A DNA stretch of 64,000 nucleotides from Cephalopachus bancanus (taxonomy: Eukaryota; Chordata; Mammalia; Primates; Tarsiidae): NCBI GenBank assembly GCA_027257055.1, contig JAPVLO010000205.1, positions 5,394,001-5,458,000 of the forward strand, read 5' to 3'. Shown here piece by piece: positions 35,531-48,344 of this stretch. The notes beneath the pieces were generated by a model that was not told the DNA's origin, ran no database searches, and worked only from the letters and a program-made list of their open reading frames with translations. The number at the start of each line of letters is the position of its first letter. The first letter of the stretch is position 1. Both the position numbers and the translations under genes were made by a program.

Positions 35531-37309
35531 TTTTAACCATTGCTAGTGTTGTGATACTTGAATTGGGAAAAAAAAATTTCAGACTAAATTTTTTTCCCAT
35601 TGATTCTTATGTAATGCATTCTGCAATTCAATTAAAAATAACAAGCTGCTATGGTGTTCAGAGTCAAATGTAATCTCTAAGACCATGGTCAATAAAGCAC
35701 TTAAGAAAATGAAGTATTGAGGCTGAATGGTCTGAAGTCTTTTGGGGAATAAAGAAGCAACTGATTAGCTTTTGAAAGCAAGATCTTTTACTTTTTTAAA
35801 AGTCAAGGAGAATTGTATAAAAAGATTATCCATCAAAAACAAAGGGCTTGAAAATTATCCCACCTTTATTTTATGAATCTAAGATGATGTTTAGTCATCA
35901 GCACCAAGAAATTAAGTATGTTTCAATACACACAGTGTTACATCTGTGGACACGCCTGGAGAATATGTTGAGTAATGCAAGAGTAAACAGGGCCAATGAT
36001 AGTTTTTTAATCACTCCTAAGTGATACTTGCTCCATTTAGGTAGGAAGGCAGATCTAATAGGCAGAGTAAGTGTTAGAGTTGGCTTTAGACTAAGCCTTC
36101 CAATTTCTTATGTAATATAATGCAGCAATAGAAAAAAATTATACATCTATATATTTTCCAGTAAATTATGAGGACTTCCCTTTAATTTCTTAATATGTAG
36201 CCCCATAATTAATTCAATACTATAGTCCATATCCACAGTCCTTCTGGTAAGAGCTGGCAAGGAGGTCATTTTTATGTGCCTTATTTTTAGTTTTAATAAC
36301 ATGTAGTAATATTCTTTTATGTGCTTATCATTTTGTGAAACAGAAATTAAAGCCTTTGTAGCTTTAAGTTCAGATGTTTCCGCGTTTTTGTAAATCCCTA
36401 CAGATTTGTTTCTTGCTTTTAAATATCAGCACCTTTCTGTTTTCTACTCTTACGTTTCTGCCCTCTATGTAGGAGATCTTTTCTAAGTTTCCCACTGTGC
36501 TTCGTAATAAAATCAAAAGAAAAAGATACATACTTCAGAAAGCTCACAAGAAATAGGAGACCTACCATCTTCTTCTTAAAATCTTAGATCAGCCAGGCCA
36601 GTGGCTGAAATAGTAAGTGCAGTTTCCACAAAGTGTAGAGAGTAGGGTTAGCAAAATTATTATCTACCTTATTCTCCCCGTATCTCCCTTTAGAAAGAAA
36701 CTATCTTTGTTCAGGAAAACGACTTGAGACTGTTGGGAGGAAAACTTTTCCTCGATCCTCTTAGATTCCAATATTTAGGGGCCTTTGAATTAACTGACAA
36801 TAGATTGACAGAAGAAAAAAGCAAAGTTTATTTACACATTCATGTGTAAGTCACTCAGAGGTAAAGGTTTATACAGCAACTTAACAAATAAAAAGGGAGT
36901 GTAGTTAGGATTCTGGTGGGTAGTCTGTCTCCTTCCTGGAATTAACTGAAAATTCTCTTGGAGAAGGGCTAATGGCACCTGTATTTTGGGGAATTGTCTG
37001 CTTTAGTCAGATAAGGGAAGTTCAGATAAGATTTCAAATGTTTTTACTTTAAAATAATTTTTATACAAAAACTGTGATCTCTTCAGTATGCTAGCCAAAG
37101 TTGAAATGAGACTTGGAGAATAGAAATGTATAAATAGCTTTATTCTGGACATAAAAAAATGAGGCATAGGAGAGAGAAAAAGTGAGATAGAATGAGAGAG
37201 ATTTTGATACCAAGTACTAAAAAACTAGCTCAATTTATTTATGTTTTACTAACCACATGGTTTCTGCATCCTCCCCCCAACCCACCCTATACACACATAC
37301 CCATATACT
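34741..37309. other. Mostly unique sequence with a (CT)n microsatellite
   Basis: (CT)n at 35488-35528. The stretch 36735-37050, with 'agcaaagtttatttacacattc' and regular spacing, may be an old LTR, but I cannot place it. Confidence 0.4.
35488..35528 (+). repeat. (CT)n microsatellite
   Basis: About 20 uninterrupted CT units. Confidence 0.97.
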
Positions 37310-37500
37310 GATGAAAGGCAGTCTAAATGAATGGTTAAGAATATAGACTTTAGCATCAGACAGCACTGGATTCAAATTTCAATACTTCTAACTTTGTAAC
37401 CTCAAGCACAGTATTTATCTCTTTTCAATTCTTTTCTTTGTAAAATGATTATAACAATATCAGAAAATTAAATGCAGTAATGAATGTAAAATGATAAGGA
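37310..37500 (+). mobile_element. MIR SINE
   Basis: 'gaatggttaagaatatagactttagcatcagacagcactggattcaaatttc', 'cctcaagcacagtatttatctc', 'ttctttgtaaaatgattataac'. Confidence 0.85.
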
Positions 37501-38344
37501 TGATGACAGGCATAAGATAAGTTGTTGTTGTTAGTTGTTTTATTTGCTTCTTTCTTTAACCTGAAAATAAATTCAAGGCAAAAAAAAATTCTTAGACCTT
37601 GAATTTTCTTTCTTTTACTAATTCTTTTCTCATGCAAGTGTCTCAGACTCTTCAATTCTGTCTTCACCTTATCATTATTTTTATCCTTATTTTTATCCTG
37701 AAACCACTAAAATTTGGCTTCTATTTTCACTCCTCCAAAGAAACTGCTTTTCAAAATGTCTTCACAACCTCCTGCATGACAAATGAAAAGGATGCCTTCA
37801 GGCTTTACCTTTCTGGATTGCTCACCTCCAATGGAATTCACTGGCATCTGACTCCTACAAACCCTGTCCTCTCTTGCATCTTCCAACAACTTCTTCCCCT
37901 GCTTCTCGTCTGACCTCTACTCCTGCTTCTTTCACTGGATTTTCTTCTCTCAGAGTTTCATCCCTGACTTTTACTATACTTTACTCCTGAATGACATCAT
38001 TTTACCTTCTTGAAAATTACAAAATTTTATTTTCAACCCTGGACTCTCCCTCTTCCTTCTGACTCATTTCTTCACAAGTCCTATTGAAAAACAGAATTCT
38101 GCATTCAATGACAAAACAAAAATTAACAACAATTAAATCATCTATAATTATTCCATCTAAAAGTTACTTGCTAAATTTTAGCATCTGTTACCAGCTAAAG
38201 TAAACTAAATTTACTCTGTATAAATTTAGAAGTAATTGAAGTCCCAAACTCAAAGGCTAATTAGGCAGACATAAACAGAACATTTTAAAAGTGCCCAGCA
38301 CACACTTAACCTTATATGAATGTTTACTGCTGTTATGTTTTTTC
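37501..38344. other. Pyrimidine-rich sequence, possibly a very old LINE
   Basis: From about 37600 to 38070 the + strand is C/T-rich with 'cctcctgcatgac', 'cctctcttgcatcttccaac' and 'ttcatccctgac', which recall the codon-poor sense strand of L2-type LINEs. The match is too weak to call. Confidence 0.3.
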
Positions 38345-40245
38345 TTTTACAAATTTTATTTTATTTTATTTTATTTTTAAAGATGTGGGGTACAATTCAA
38401 GATTAGGTATACAAATGTTTATTATGCAGGTACGCTTGTTGATGAGTCATGCCCCTCCCTCCCCTGGCAGTTTCCCTCAACTGCCAATTCCACCCCATCC
38501 CCCCCAGCCCCCGCCACTGGCAGTTTCCCACTACTGCCATTCCCTTTATTATAGTATTATAATAATTGTTCAAGGTCCACTTATGAGTGAGAACATATGG
38601 TACTCTGTTCTTTGTTCCTGTGATAGATCCCTGAGTATGATAGACTCTAAATTCATCCAAGTTGCTGAAAAGTCCAAATGTTTGTCCTTCTTTATGGCCA
38701 CATAATATTCCATCATGTATACGTACCACATTTTTTTATCCAGTCCAGCTTCAATAGGCTGGTTGGTTCCATGTTTTTGATATTGTGAATAGAGCTGCAA
38801 CAAACATTTGTGTGCAGGTATCTTTTTTGTAGAATGCTTTGAGTTCCTCAGGGTATATTCCCAATAGTGGGATTGCTGGGTCATTTGGAAGATCAATTTC
38901 TAGTTCTTTCAGAAATCACACTGTCTTCCAAAGAGTTTGCACAAATTTGCATTCCCACCAGCAGTGTAGAAGTGTTCCTTTTTCTCCACATCCTTGCCAG
39001 CATCTGTTGTTTGTTTTATTAATGATGGCCATTCTTACTGGAGTTAGGTGATATCTCAATGTGGTTTTGATTTGCACTTCTCTGATAATTAGTGAGGCTG
39101 AGCACTTTTTCATGTGCCTATTGGCTGCCTGTATGTCTTTTTTTGAGAAGTATCTATTCATGTCTTTTGCCCACTTTTGAGTGGGGCTGTTCATTTTTTT
39201 CTTTTCAGTGCATTTGAGTTCCTTGCAGATCCTAGATGTTAGACCTTTGTCAGATATACAGTTGCCGAATATTTTTTTCCGTTCTGTATGCTCTCTCCCT
39301 GCTCTCTGGATGGTTTCTTTTGCTTTGCAGAAGCTCATCAGTTTGATGAGGTCCCTCTTGTCTATCTTATTTCTTATGGTATGGACACTTAGGACTCTGA
39401 TCAGGAATTGGTTGCCAGTTCCAATTTCCATAAGGGTGTCCCCTGTGTTTTCTAAGATTCTTATAGTTTGAGGTTTTACGTTTAGGTCTTTGATCCATTT
39501 AGAGTTAAGTTTTGTGTATGGTGATAGGTAGGGGTCCTGTTTCAATCTTCCTCATATGGTCAGCTAGTTTTTCCAGCACCATTTACTGACTAGATTCTCC
39601 TCTCCCCAGTGATTGTTGTTGGAGGCCTTGTCAAAGATGAGTTGGTTGAGAAATTGAGTTTTAGGAAGAATCAGCATTGTTAAAATGTCCATCCTACCAA
39701 AGGCAATCTACAGATTCAACACAATACCCATTTTACTCAGACCTGGAAATGACCATACAGAAATTCATGTGGAAACATAAATGACCACGAATAGCCAAAA
39801 CAATCCTTAGCAAAAGAAACAAAGCAGGAGGTATCACACTTTCAGACTTCAAACTTTACTATAAGGCTACAGTAATCAAAACAGCCTGGTATTGGTACAA
39901 GAACAGGCATAGAGCCAGGCTCGGTGGCTCAGCCTATAATCCGCTCCTTTGGGAGGCTGAGTGGATTGCCTGAGCCCGCGGGTTCGAGACCCGCCTGGGC
40001 AGCGAGACCTCATTTCTACAATAAATCAAAAAATCAGCCGGGCGTGGTAGCGCATGCCTGTAATTCCGGCTACTCGGAAGGCTGAGGTAGAAGGATCGCC
40101 GGAGCCCAGCAGGTCGAGGCTGCGGTTGCCAGGAGCGGCCACTGCACTCCAGTCTGGGCGACAGAGTGAGACTCCAACTCAAAAAAAAAAAGAACAGGCA
40201 TATAGACCAATGGAACAGGATAGAGATTCCAGAATCAAATTTTAA
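38345..40245 (-). mobile_element. L1 3' half with 5' inversion (twin priming), antisense
   Basis: From a T/TTTTA tail at 38345-38375 the antisense L1 runs to about 39665, equivalent to about 51978-53275 of the full-length L1. From 39669 to 40245 the strand flips: 'aatgtccatcctaccaaaggc' to 'gagattccagaatc' is sense L1, equivalent to about 51670-51976, interrupted by an Alu. The two L1 coordinates meet almost without loss. A 9-bp caaatttta at both outer edges may be the target-site duplication. Frame pieces such as [20 protein letters not shown] are ORF2 C-terminal. Confidence 0.9.
39912..40189 (+). mobile_element. Alu, young local family, nested in the inverted L1
   Basis: Dimer 'gccaggctcggtggctcagcct' to 'gagactccaactc' and an A tail, with exact 13-bp TSD aagaacaggcata at 39899-39911 and 40190-40202, which is L1 ORF2 sequence. 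T-arm block at 39978-39994. Confidence 0.97.
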
Positions 40246-41479
40246 ATGTAATACACACAGTGGATAGTTTTATTTTATTCCCATTTAGCAGCATGCAAAT
40301 GAATATATTTAATGTAAATAGATTTTTAATTGATATGATCAATATTTTTGACTGATTAATGTTAATTTTTGCAATTGAATGAAACATCTATTAATTTATC
40401 CAGATTTAGTATAATTCCCAGAATTCTCACTGAAACATAACATTTTATTTCTCATCCACTAAACTGTGTTGAAATGGAAATAAAAGTTATGTTTGAGAGA
40501 GATATTTTTGAATACCTTTCTGTAAGTCAGACAAAGCTAAACAAAGAAACAAAAAAATGCCAAACTCAGAAATGTTATTTCTGATTTTTTTAAAAATGGC
40601 ATCTGGTCCAACTCTGAATAGAGTAACAGGGTATGTAACAGGATAATGATACATTGAGGTTGACTGCTCAACATGCTATGTGGAAGTCTGTCATACAGGT
40701 AGACTTTTTTTCTAAATCCCCACTTGTTGGGCATTAGGTTGTTTTCAAGTTTTTCCCTAGAGAACTTACAATGAACACTTTTTTAGATACATACCTGTGC
40801 TCACTTATAATTGGTTCTTTAAATGTAAAATTATTAGATGAAATAATATGAAAATTTAGAGGCATTTGCTTTCCTTTTGTGAATATTTTCTGGAAAACTT
40901 TCAACCCTTTTATTTTACATAAATTGTGTGTAAGAAAGCCTACTTTCTCACTTGCCTACTGATAAATAGTAACTTTTTTTCTATTCTTGACAATGTGATA
41001 AGCAATAAATAAAATAGTTCTTGTTATTTTTACTTATATTTCCCAAAAATGTGTTAAGAGAACAAGAATAAATAACCCTGTGTTCACTATTGAACTTTGT
41101 CCTTTTAAAATTTAGGCTTTAAGTAGTATTACTTTAATGGTTATTATTTCTTCTAATAAATATTGTTTCCCTTTTGAATAATTCTGAATCACAATTATTC
41201 AGTAATTTAAAAAATAAAGTATACATTTTCATGCTTTCCTTTCTTAAATTTGAATGTGTATTAATTTTGTATTCAGTGATTGCAGGTTTTTGTAAAATAC
41301 TGTCTTTGATTCTATATTGAACATTTGCCTTGAGGTATTTAGTCTATTTATAGAAAGCTTTAAGTCCTGTAGTAGATTTATTATGGCACATAATCCAAAT
41401 AAAAAATAAATTCAAGAAGAGTCCTAGAAGTCTATAGACTGATGCCGTCACTGAAGATCTCTAGGAAGTGTGGAATAGT
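40246..41479. other. AT-rich sequence with a possible old L1 piece
   Basis: 'gttgggcattaggttgttttcaagtttttcc' near 40727 and 'gaacacttttttagatacatacctgtgc' near 40773 resemble antisense L1M. The rest is unassigned. Confidence 0.4.
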
Positions 41480-42278
41480 ACTGTATCTCTTCTCAGTAAG
41501 TACTTGTAACCCCACATCCAACACACCAATGAATCTCATCATCTACCTTCAAAAAATCCTAGAATCTGATTACATCTTATCCAATCTATTTTACTGCCAA
41601 GTCATGATCAGATCATTTCTGATTTATTGCAAAAGGCTCCCAATTGATCTCCCAGCTTCTTCCTTTGCCCCTTTTAGTCTAGTGTCAGTTGTTACTGTAG
41701 ACAGTCTAGTAGAATGTAAAAACACATTATATCATGTTCCTCCTCTGTTCAGAGTTCATCTGGCTTCACATCTCAGCAGTCTTCCATTTCAATCAAGGTA
41801 GCAGCTAAAATCATCACAATGGCCTACACGTACACTATTTAAGCTCTGTCTAACCAAATTCTTTTGCCTCTTAGATGTTTCCTACTATCTGGCTGTGGCT
41901 CCCTCAGTTCCAGCCATACTAGTGTTTCCTGTGTGTCTCAAACATGTCAGAGAGGCTCTTACCTAATGTGTTGCATTTACTCTTTCTTCTCTCTGGAATG
42001 CTCTGTCTGCAGAGGTGCTTCCTAGTTGACGGTACAATCATTTCTCACATACTCTTGTTTTATTATTTACTTAATTTTCCTTCATAGCACTTATCATCTA
42101 ACATAACATGTGTATACACATGTATATACATATACATTCTTATTTTGTTCATTGTCTGTCATTTCTACTGGAATGTAGGTCTAGAAGAATAGAGATGTTC
42201 ATTTTGTTTGCTACTGTATTCTTAGCATGTAGCTGGCATTAACACTGAATGACTGAATAAATATCTGAATTTCTATTT
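41480..42278 (+). mobile_element. L2 LINE, 3' 800 bp, sense
   Basis: Ordered L2 blocks: 'gcaaaaggctcccaattgatctccc', 'tatcatgttcctcctctgttcagag', 'tctttcttctctctggaatgctctg', 'ccttcatagcacttatcatct', 'tgttcattgtctgtc', 'actggaatgtaggtctagaagaatagagatg' and 'tgactgaataaatatctgaa'. A short alternating purine-pyrimidine piece (gtgtatacacatgtatatacata) sits near 42108. Confidence 0.9.
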
Positions 42279-44609
42279 CCTTATTAATAATATTACTTTG
42301 AATAAACATGCCACTAGTCCTAAAATATTTTTAATTTTTATATGTCTTTTCTTTTTAATATTTATGTGGCTTTTTTGGTGCATTCCAATGTTTAATCAGT
42401 TTCAATATTCATGTATTAAAGGTATCCAGATTGAGAATATATCTTATCAGTTGACATTTATTAATGTTACTGCTCTTGACATTATTTTAAAAGAAATATG
42501 ATTTTATCAACCATAGATTTTGTAAATATCATCATCATTCTGAAATCAAATATTGCCAAATTCTTCAGTTAAATATTTCTTAGACCTCTTTTGTTTGGTA
42601 TAGCCAATCACTCCTTCCAGCTGGAACATGCTCTATCTCAAAATATGTTTCTTGATAACTTTCTTTAAGATAACTGCGCTTGCAAAGTACTCTGTCTAGC
42701 AAACTTTTAGCAAGTATGTATGACATAGAATTGACTCGCATGTGAATAGGCACTTGTAAAATTCACATAAGCAAGAAATTCAATAATATAATGAAACTTG
42801 AACCAAACAAACAACAAAAAATAGTATCTAGCACTGATATCCAAAAAGCAATCTGAGAGTCTGGTACTTTTCAGCTTCTATATGATGATCAAGTGGTCCA
42901 CAAAACCTTAGTCTTCTAAATGTATTTTCAGACACGTGCTAGGAAAAGCCAACAAATGAGAAGTAGGATACTTAGGATTATTGCGATTGCCTATTGCGTT
43001 TGATAACCTTGTATGCCCAGTTATAGCATCCTATACATCTTTCAGATTCTTGTTTTAAAAAAAAAGAAACCATTTTTTGCTTTGTCTACCCTCCATTTAG
43101 CCTCTAACTCCATAAGATGTGACCATTTCATTATTTGAAAGCAACATCTAAAATCAATTTATTTTTTAAATGGACCACTTTGCATACAATTGTTTTAACT
43201 TTCTATTCAATTTAAAGTATTTTTATTTAAATAATTGCTTACCAAATAGAAATCAGAAATAATAGATAAGATAGGGGTTTAGGAAGTTAGAATGACCGAA
43301 TATTTTCACTTACTTCTATAATATCATTTTTAATTGAATCTTATTATCTGGTAAAAATATTGAAAATTATAAAAAATAAATTTTATGCATGTTTTCTAAG
43401 CACTTGATCTTTTATAAAATCTTTCTGCAAAACCTCTTTTAAAAGTGTTTCTGCTGACTGTCCCTATGACCTGCCTTTCATCTCTCCATGCAGCTCAGAT
43501 ATTCTTCTCCCTGACAGCACCTAGATTGTTTCATCCTCTCCAGCTGTTTCTTGTGCTTGTTTTTCTACCCTGGTGTCTTGATATCTCCTTAATAACCAAT
43601 TCCATACCTTTATCCTTTTTAAACGTATAAAAATTTCTAATACTCATATACAGTCTATGAAAAATAATGAGGTTTTTCCAAGGAGAATGGTGGCCATTAA
43701 TCCTGCATATATCAAAGAGAAATATGTCATTCTTGAGCAAGATATAAACTCCCACCATGCACAAAAACAACTCTTGTTTGCTTCAGCCAGGAGTATGTTT
43801 TATGGGGAAAAGATTTTAAGCAGACCATTAAGAAATATTCTTGTACTCCTTTTAATGTCTTTGAGCTACGTGTGTGAGAAGAATCACAAAGAATTTCCAG
43901 TGACTCATTCCTAGTTTTGGCCATCCTTGCTTTCTGTAAAGCTGTGCATATTAAAACCTCTAAGCAGCTCTCAGTAAAGCCTTGGCAGGAGAGCCTGTAG
44001 CCTGTACCTATCAAAAATGTCAGATGATTTTTTTCAAATTCTATCACTAGCAAACAATATTAAATAGTTATTAAAATATGGGAACTACTGCAAAATCTGC
44101 AAGTTGCAAACAGTGTTGTAAATCAACCAAGCAATTAGCATGAGATTTTTTAAGTGACTGAATACAAATTCAAAATTAGGAAGTTATTATCTAATAGCCC
44201 AACAAGTGATATGAATAAATCCTTGCTAATATGAAAATTATCAACCACTGAAGCACCCTTTTCTACAACAGGTCTCTGGATCCTCATGCTAATGCACTCA
44301 GATTGATAAACTACAGGCATTTCGCAAAAGCTTCGTTTGTTCCAGTTGCTGAGGCTCCTGCTTAAAGAATCTGTCATGCAAATGATCAGCAAATCGTAAT
44401 CTGCAATTTGTTTTCACTTAATAGGCAGACAGGTTTTCACCAATTTAAACTCATGTCCTATTAATACTCTTTGAAACTAATTGGTGGAAAATGAATTTTA
44501 ATGGCAGAATTTCATCATTTCGTTCTTTCCCCTCTGTCCCTGTAATAGAAAACTCAAAACCATCTACTTACACTTTGAAAATATATGTTAAATAGGCAGG
44601 GGCCATAAG
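42279..44609. other. Long unique stretch
   Basis: No family recognised over 2.3 kb. An open frame of 85 codons at 43657-43914 (+) overlaps one of 108 codons on the other strand; neither shows homology or exon signals. Confidence 0.45.
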
Positions 44610-44800
44610 CTCCTATCATCTGGGCTGTTGCAAAGGACCCCAATCCTCTCTCCTGCCACAATCCATTCTACACTCTACTCTTAAAATTACTTTCTTATTA
44701 TCCTATTCCTCTTCCACAAAAGCTCCAGTTCCCTGTCAAATAAAAAGCAGACACTTTAACATGGCTTCAATGCCCTCCATTATCTAGTCCCAGTCAACAT
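44610..44800 (+). mobile_element. L2 LINE internal fragment, sense
   Basis: 'cactctactcttaaaattac', 'aaagctccagttccctgtcaaataaaaagcagac' and 'catggcttcaatgccctcc' parallel the L2 segment upstream of that at 41760. Confidence 0.6.
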
Positions 44801-44804
44801 ATTT

Positions 44805-46060
44805 TTTTCCTTATTCTTATTTTATATGGCAATATAACCCATATACAGAAGAAAGCATAAGCCATTAATTAATAAGCAATAACGTAGCATCCAGGGAACC
44901 ACTACCAAACAAAAAGTAGAATGCTGTCATTACCACGGATGCTACCTCCTATTGTGCATTTTTCTGATCCTACCTTTCCCAGCATCCCAGAGCTAACCAT
45001 CCAAAGACAATCACTTCATTGGTATTCTTTAAAGTGTCTCCACCTAAGTGTAAATTATTAAATAATGTAGTTATTTTTACATTTTTTAGTATTACATAAA
45101 TGGAATCAAACTCTGTTTTATATGGGTACTGCTTTTTTCATACAAATTATTCTTTTAAAAAATTATTCATGCTAATGTATAGCTTTAGTTACTTCCACTT
45201 AAATTTATTTAGTATTCCATTGTATCAATACACCACAATATATTTATCTTTTTTATGGTCATTTGGATTTTTAAGTTATTTCTAGATTTGGGCTATCATG
45301 AACAATGCTGCTATAAACATTCTTGGACATATATTTTGTGCCCAGTTTTTTTGTATTTGTATTCATGCCTAAGGAATAGAATTGCTAGGCCATAGCTACA
45401 CATATTTTTACACTAGATAAGTATTTATGTAACACTAATAAACAAGTAATGTCAATTATATAAATAAGTATCATTTCTACTAGACAAATCAAAATGTTTT
45501 TCAAAATGGTTGTACCAATTTACACATCTGGTAGGAATGAATGCTAGCTTCTCTTTCTTCATGTGCTTGACAGTACTTGGGATCAGCAGACTACTTCTCT
45601 TTCTGTCCCTCTTCTATTTATTATTGCTTTGGGATTTTTCTATCCTTTTGTTTATTCTTCTTTCACCCTGAGTATTAATTCTGATCTATTGCAACTTATT
45701 AATTATTTCTTCTTCTGTTTCTAATCTGCTAATAACCTCAATCACATGTTCTTAACTTTGTTCATTGTCTTTTCTAATTCTTAAATTTCTGTTTGGTTCT
45801 TTTTCAACTCTGAGATGACAGTCTTTGTAGTTTCCAATTTCCTGCGAATTAAAAAAGGCCCTTTATTTTTTCAAATACAGTAAACATAATATTTGTTAAA
45901 CATAATATGTATTAATATATGGGAATTCTAATATCTGGATTCTTGAAAGCTCTATTTCTGTTCTTTATTGCTTCTGTTGGTTCTAATGCATGAAGAATTA
46001 TTTTCTTCACTTGATGTCTTTAATTTTTGTTTTGGACACTGAATCCAAAAAGTTATTTGA
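44805..46060 (-). mobile_element. Ancient L1M-type LINE, antisense
   Basis: 'acagaagaaagcataagcc', 'attacataaatggaatcaaac', 'tttagtattccattgtatc', 'gctatcatgaacaatgctgctataaacattc', 'gaatagaattgctaggccat' and 'aaatttctgtttggttctttttc' are ordered antisense L1M 3' blocks. Confidence 0.75.
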
Positions 46061-46106
46061 AAGAATAATGTTATGCCTAAAATAAAGATACTTTCCTCCA
46101 GAGAAG

Positions 46107-46108
<2 letters not shown>

Positions 46109-46157
<49 letters not shown>
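46109..46157 (+). repeat. (TG)n microsatellite
   Basis: About 24 uninterrupted TG units, likely polymorphic; can form Z-DNA. Confidence 0.98.
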
Positions 46158-46160
<3 letters not shown>

Positions 46161-46361
46161 TCTGTCAAGCATCTGGAGTCTTTATCACTGTAGCACCACC
46201 TTCAATTGTATTAAAATTTGAGGTAAATGATACACTCCTGAGTTTTAATCCATAGGTTGAAAAAATTCAGATTCAGAGAGGTAAAGTTGAAGACAAATTA
46301 TGATGCCTCTCTATTCTATAATTTATTGGTTTTTTTAATGAGTTAAAACTCTTTGTTCCTT

Positions 46362-46672
46362 GGATTGGGCACAGTGGCTCACATCTGTAATCTCACATTT
46401 TGGGAGGCTGAGGTGAGAGGATGGCTTGTGCCCAGGAGTTCAAGACCAGCCTGGGCAACATAGTGATGCCTTGACTCTTCAGAAAATTGAAAAAACTTTG
46501 CCGGACATGGTGGCATATATCTGCAGTCCTAGCTACTCAGGAGGCTGGGCAAGTGGATTGACTGAGCCCAAGAGGTTGAGGCTGTAGTGAGTCTTGATCA
46601 AACCACTGCATTCCAGCCTGGACAACTGAGTGAGACCCTAATTCAAAACAAACAGAAAAAACAAAAACAAAA
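46362..46672 (+). mobile_element. AluJ-like dimeric Alu, old
   Basis: 'gggcacagtggctcacatctgtaatctcac', 'cccaggagttcaagaccagcctgggcaacatag', 'ggaggctgggcaagtggattgactgagcccaagaggttgaggctgtagtgagtc', then an A-rich tail. Lies just 5' of the full-length L1. Confidence 0.93.
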
Positions 46673-46719
46673 AAAACCTCTTCATTCCTAAGTTTTCTTG
46701 TCTATTAAAAATATCCATA

Positions 46720-48340
46720 CGCTTTCCGTGTGGGTTCTCACAGCATCTTGTTGGTCATGGGTGGGTCTGCTGCAGTGTTCTCCTTGCTGTGACCAGCACT
46801 GGACAGAGAAGACTAGGGGGGATGCTGGGACACCCCAGAAGCCGGGAAATGGTAAAGGCAAACAAACATTGACTGTTTTTCAACTGGAATACTAAAGAAG
46901 CCTGAGGAAAGTTCTAATGTTATGAACGATGGTGAATCATTGGGCACACTAGATAATAAGCCCACCACCAGCCGTGCTGGTCCGAGGCCTGGGGAACCTT
47001 CAGTCCCACGCAGGGCCGGATATTGCAGCCCCCTGCTGCTGCTGTTCCACCATGTGGGTGGGAGTCTCGGGTCCCAGCTCCCTCCCTGGCTACATCGTCT
47101 CCCGCCCGGCACCCAGCACCAAACCGCCGGTCACTCAGGGAGGCTCTGAGTGCCCGCCCCTCAGAAACATCGGTCCCATTTCTGACGGAAGTACCCTGTG
47201 GGGGGCCCAGGGCCACTCTCGCCGCTCACCCTTTGGAGCTTTGGAAGTCTGGAGCTCTGGTCCCACACCGGCTGAGGCACTCAGCACGTGATCCCAAGCT
47301 GGAGGACCCAGATGAGCGGAGAGAAACGAATCAGCAAACACTGCCTAGGCCATTCTCCAGGCAGAAACTTCCATTGCCCTGCCCACCTATCAACAAACCC
47401 TACCTCACTTCCTCAGGTAACGTCACAAAACAGGAGACAAAGCTCCACCCCTACGCTGAATCAGACAAAAGCAATCCCAGGCAGCCAACTAAAAACAAAC
47501 AAACAAAAAAAAAACCCAAACTGCGAGTAAATCTAGCTACCTGCAATGAAAAACAAAGGGGAGAGGTCGGAGATCAGAGCTGAAGTGACTTTAGCCTGAT
47601 CGCTTATTTTGACTTATGATTTTATCATTTTGACTGTTTGTTTTGATCACGTTTGTTGTTTGCCTTCTGACATACACTGTTTCTTGATTTTATTGGTCTG
47701 TCTCTGTGTAGCTATCAGTATTCTTTAGGGAATCTTTCTTGCGTGTCTTTTTTCACTTCTTTCTGGCCTTGTGTCTCTTTCTCACCTGATAGTTGGTATG
47801 TATGTCTGTATTCCCTCTGACTCTTCTCTCTTTCTAATTTCCTATTGACCCCCCTTCCTCCATTATTTTCCTCTTTTATACCCCCCTTTTTAATCTAGGG
47901 ACCAAGACTACATACTGCTGAACAGACAGATTGTAAGGCAGAGGGAAATAGGTTCCAGTGTGCTCATACACCTGTTCGTGGATGCTAGAATCAGCATATA
48001 CATTCTGAACCACAGCTTCGCTCTCAATTAAACCTCAAAACTGCAAAAAGTACATATTGCAACCTACACTCCAACCTCAAAAGTGAACAAAGCCAGAAGA
48101 CCCTCATAAGGAAGAATAGGATATTGCAGAAGAGAAATAAAAGCAACCCCACCTTCCCTCAAAAACAGAATTAAAGAAGGGGAGGGAAAGGGGGAGAGAG
48201 AAAAAAATCTACACAAATGAAGAAAAACCAAAAAAAGAGTATGGGTCTCTCTCAGACCCCTGGGAGGGCAGACACCGAGAAAACTGACTTTGGAATGCAA
48301 AGAATGAAGAGTCTCAAACTACAAACCTACATATCAAGAC
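46720..48340 (+). promoter_or_regulatory. L1 5' UTR and internal promoter region
   Basis: About 1.6 kb, longer than the 0.9 kb of human L1. It has a start block (cgctttccgtgtgggttctc), a GC-rich, CpG-containing part at about 46940-47290, an A/C-rich part to 47580 and then a T-rich block (47590-47890) before ORF1. L1 5' UTRs hold an internal RNA polymerase II promoter; this one is unlike the human 5' UTR as I know it. A 186-codon sense frame at 47023-47583 and antisense frames of 98-99 codons (46813-47216) overlap here and are probably incidental. Confidence 0.7.
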
Positions 48341-48344
48341 ATTA

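Noticed and set aside
42108..42132. Palindromic gtgtatacacatgtatatacata as a regulatory site
   Set aside because: Lies within an L2 remnant in AT-rich DNA; simple alternating sequence, no binding motif that can be defended.
43657..43914. 85-codon frame overlapping a 108-codon frame on the other strand
   Set aside because: No homology, no flanking splice signals consistent with a GRID2 exon, and both strands open together.
47023..47583. 186-codon open frame on the + strand in the L1 5' UTR, plus overlapping antisense frames
   Set aside because: High GC lowers stop frequency; several overlapping frames on both strands are open at once, and none resembles a known protein. An ORF0-like role was considered, but primate ORF0 is a specific antisense peptide I cannot match here.
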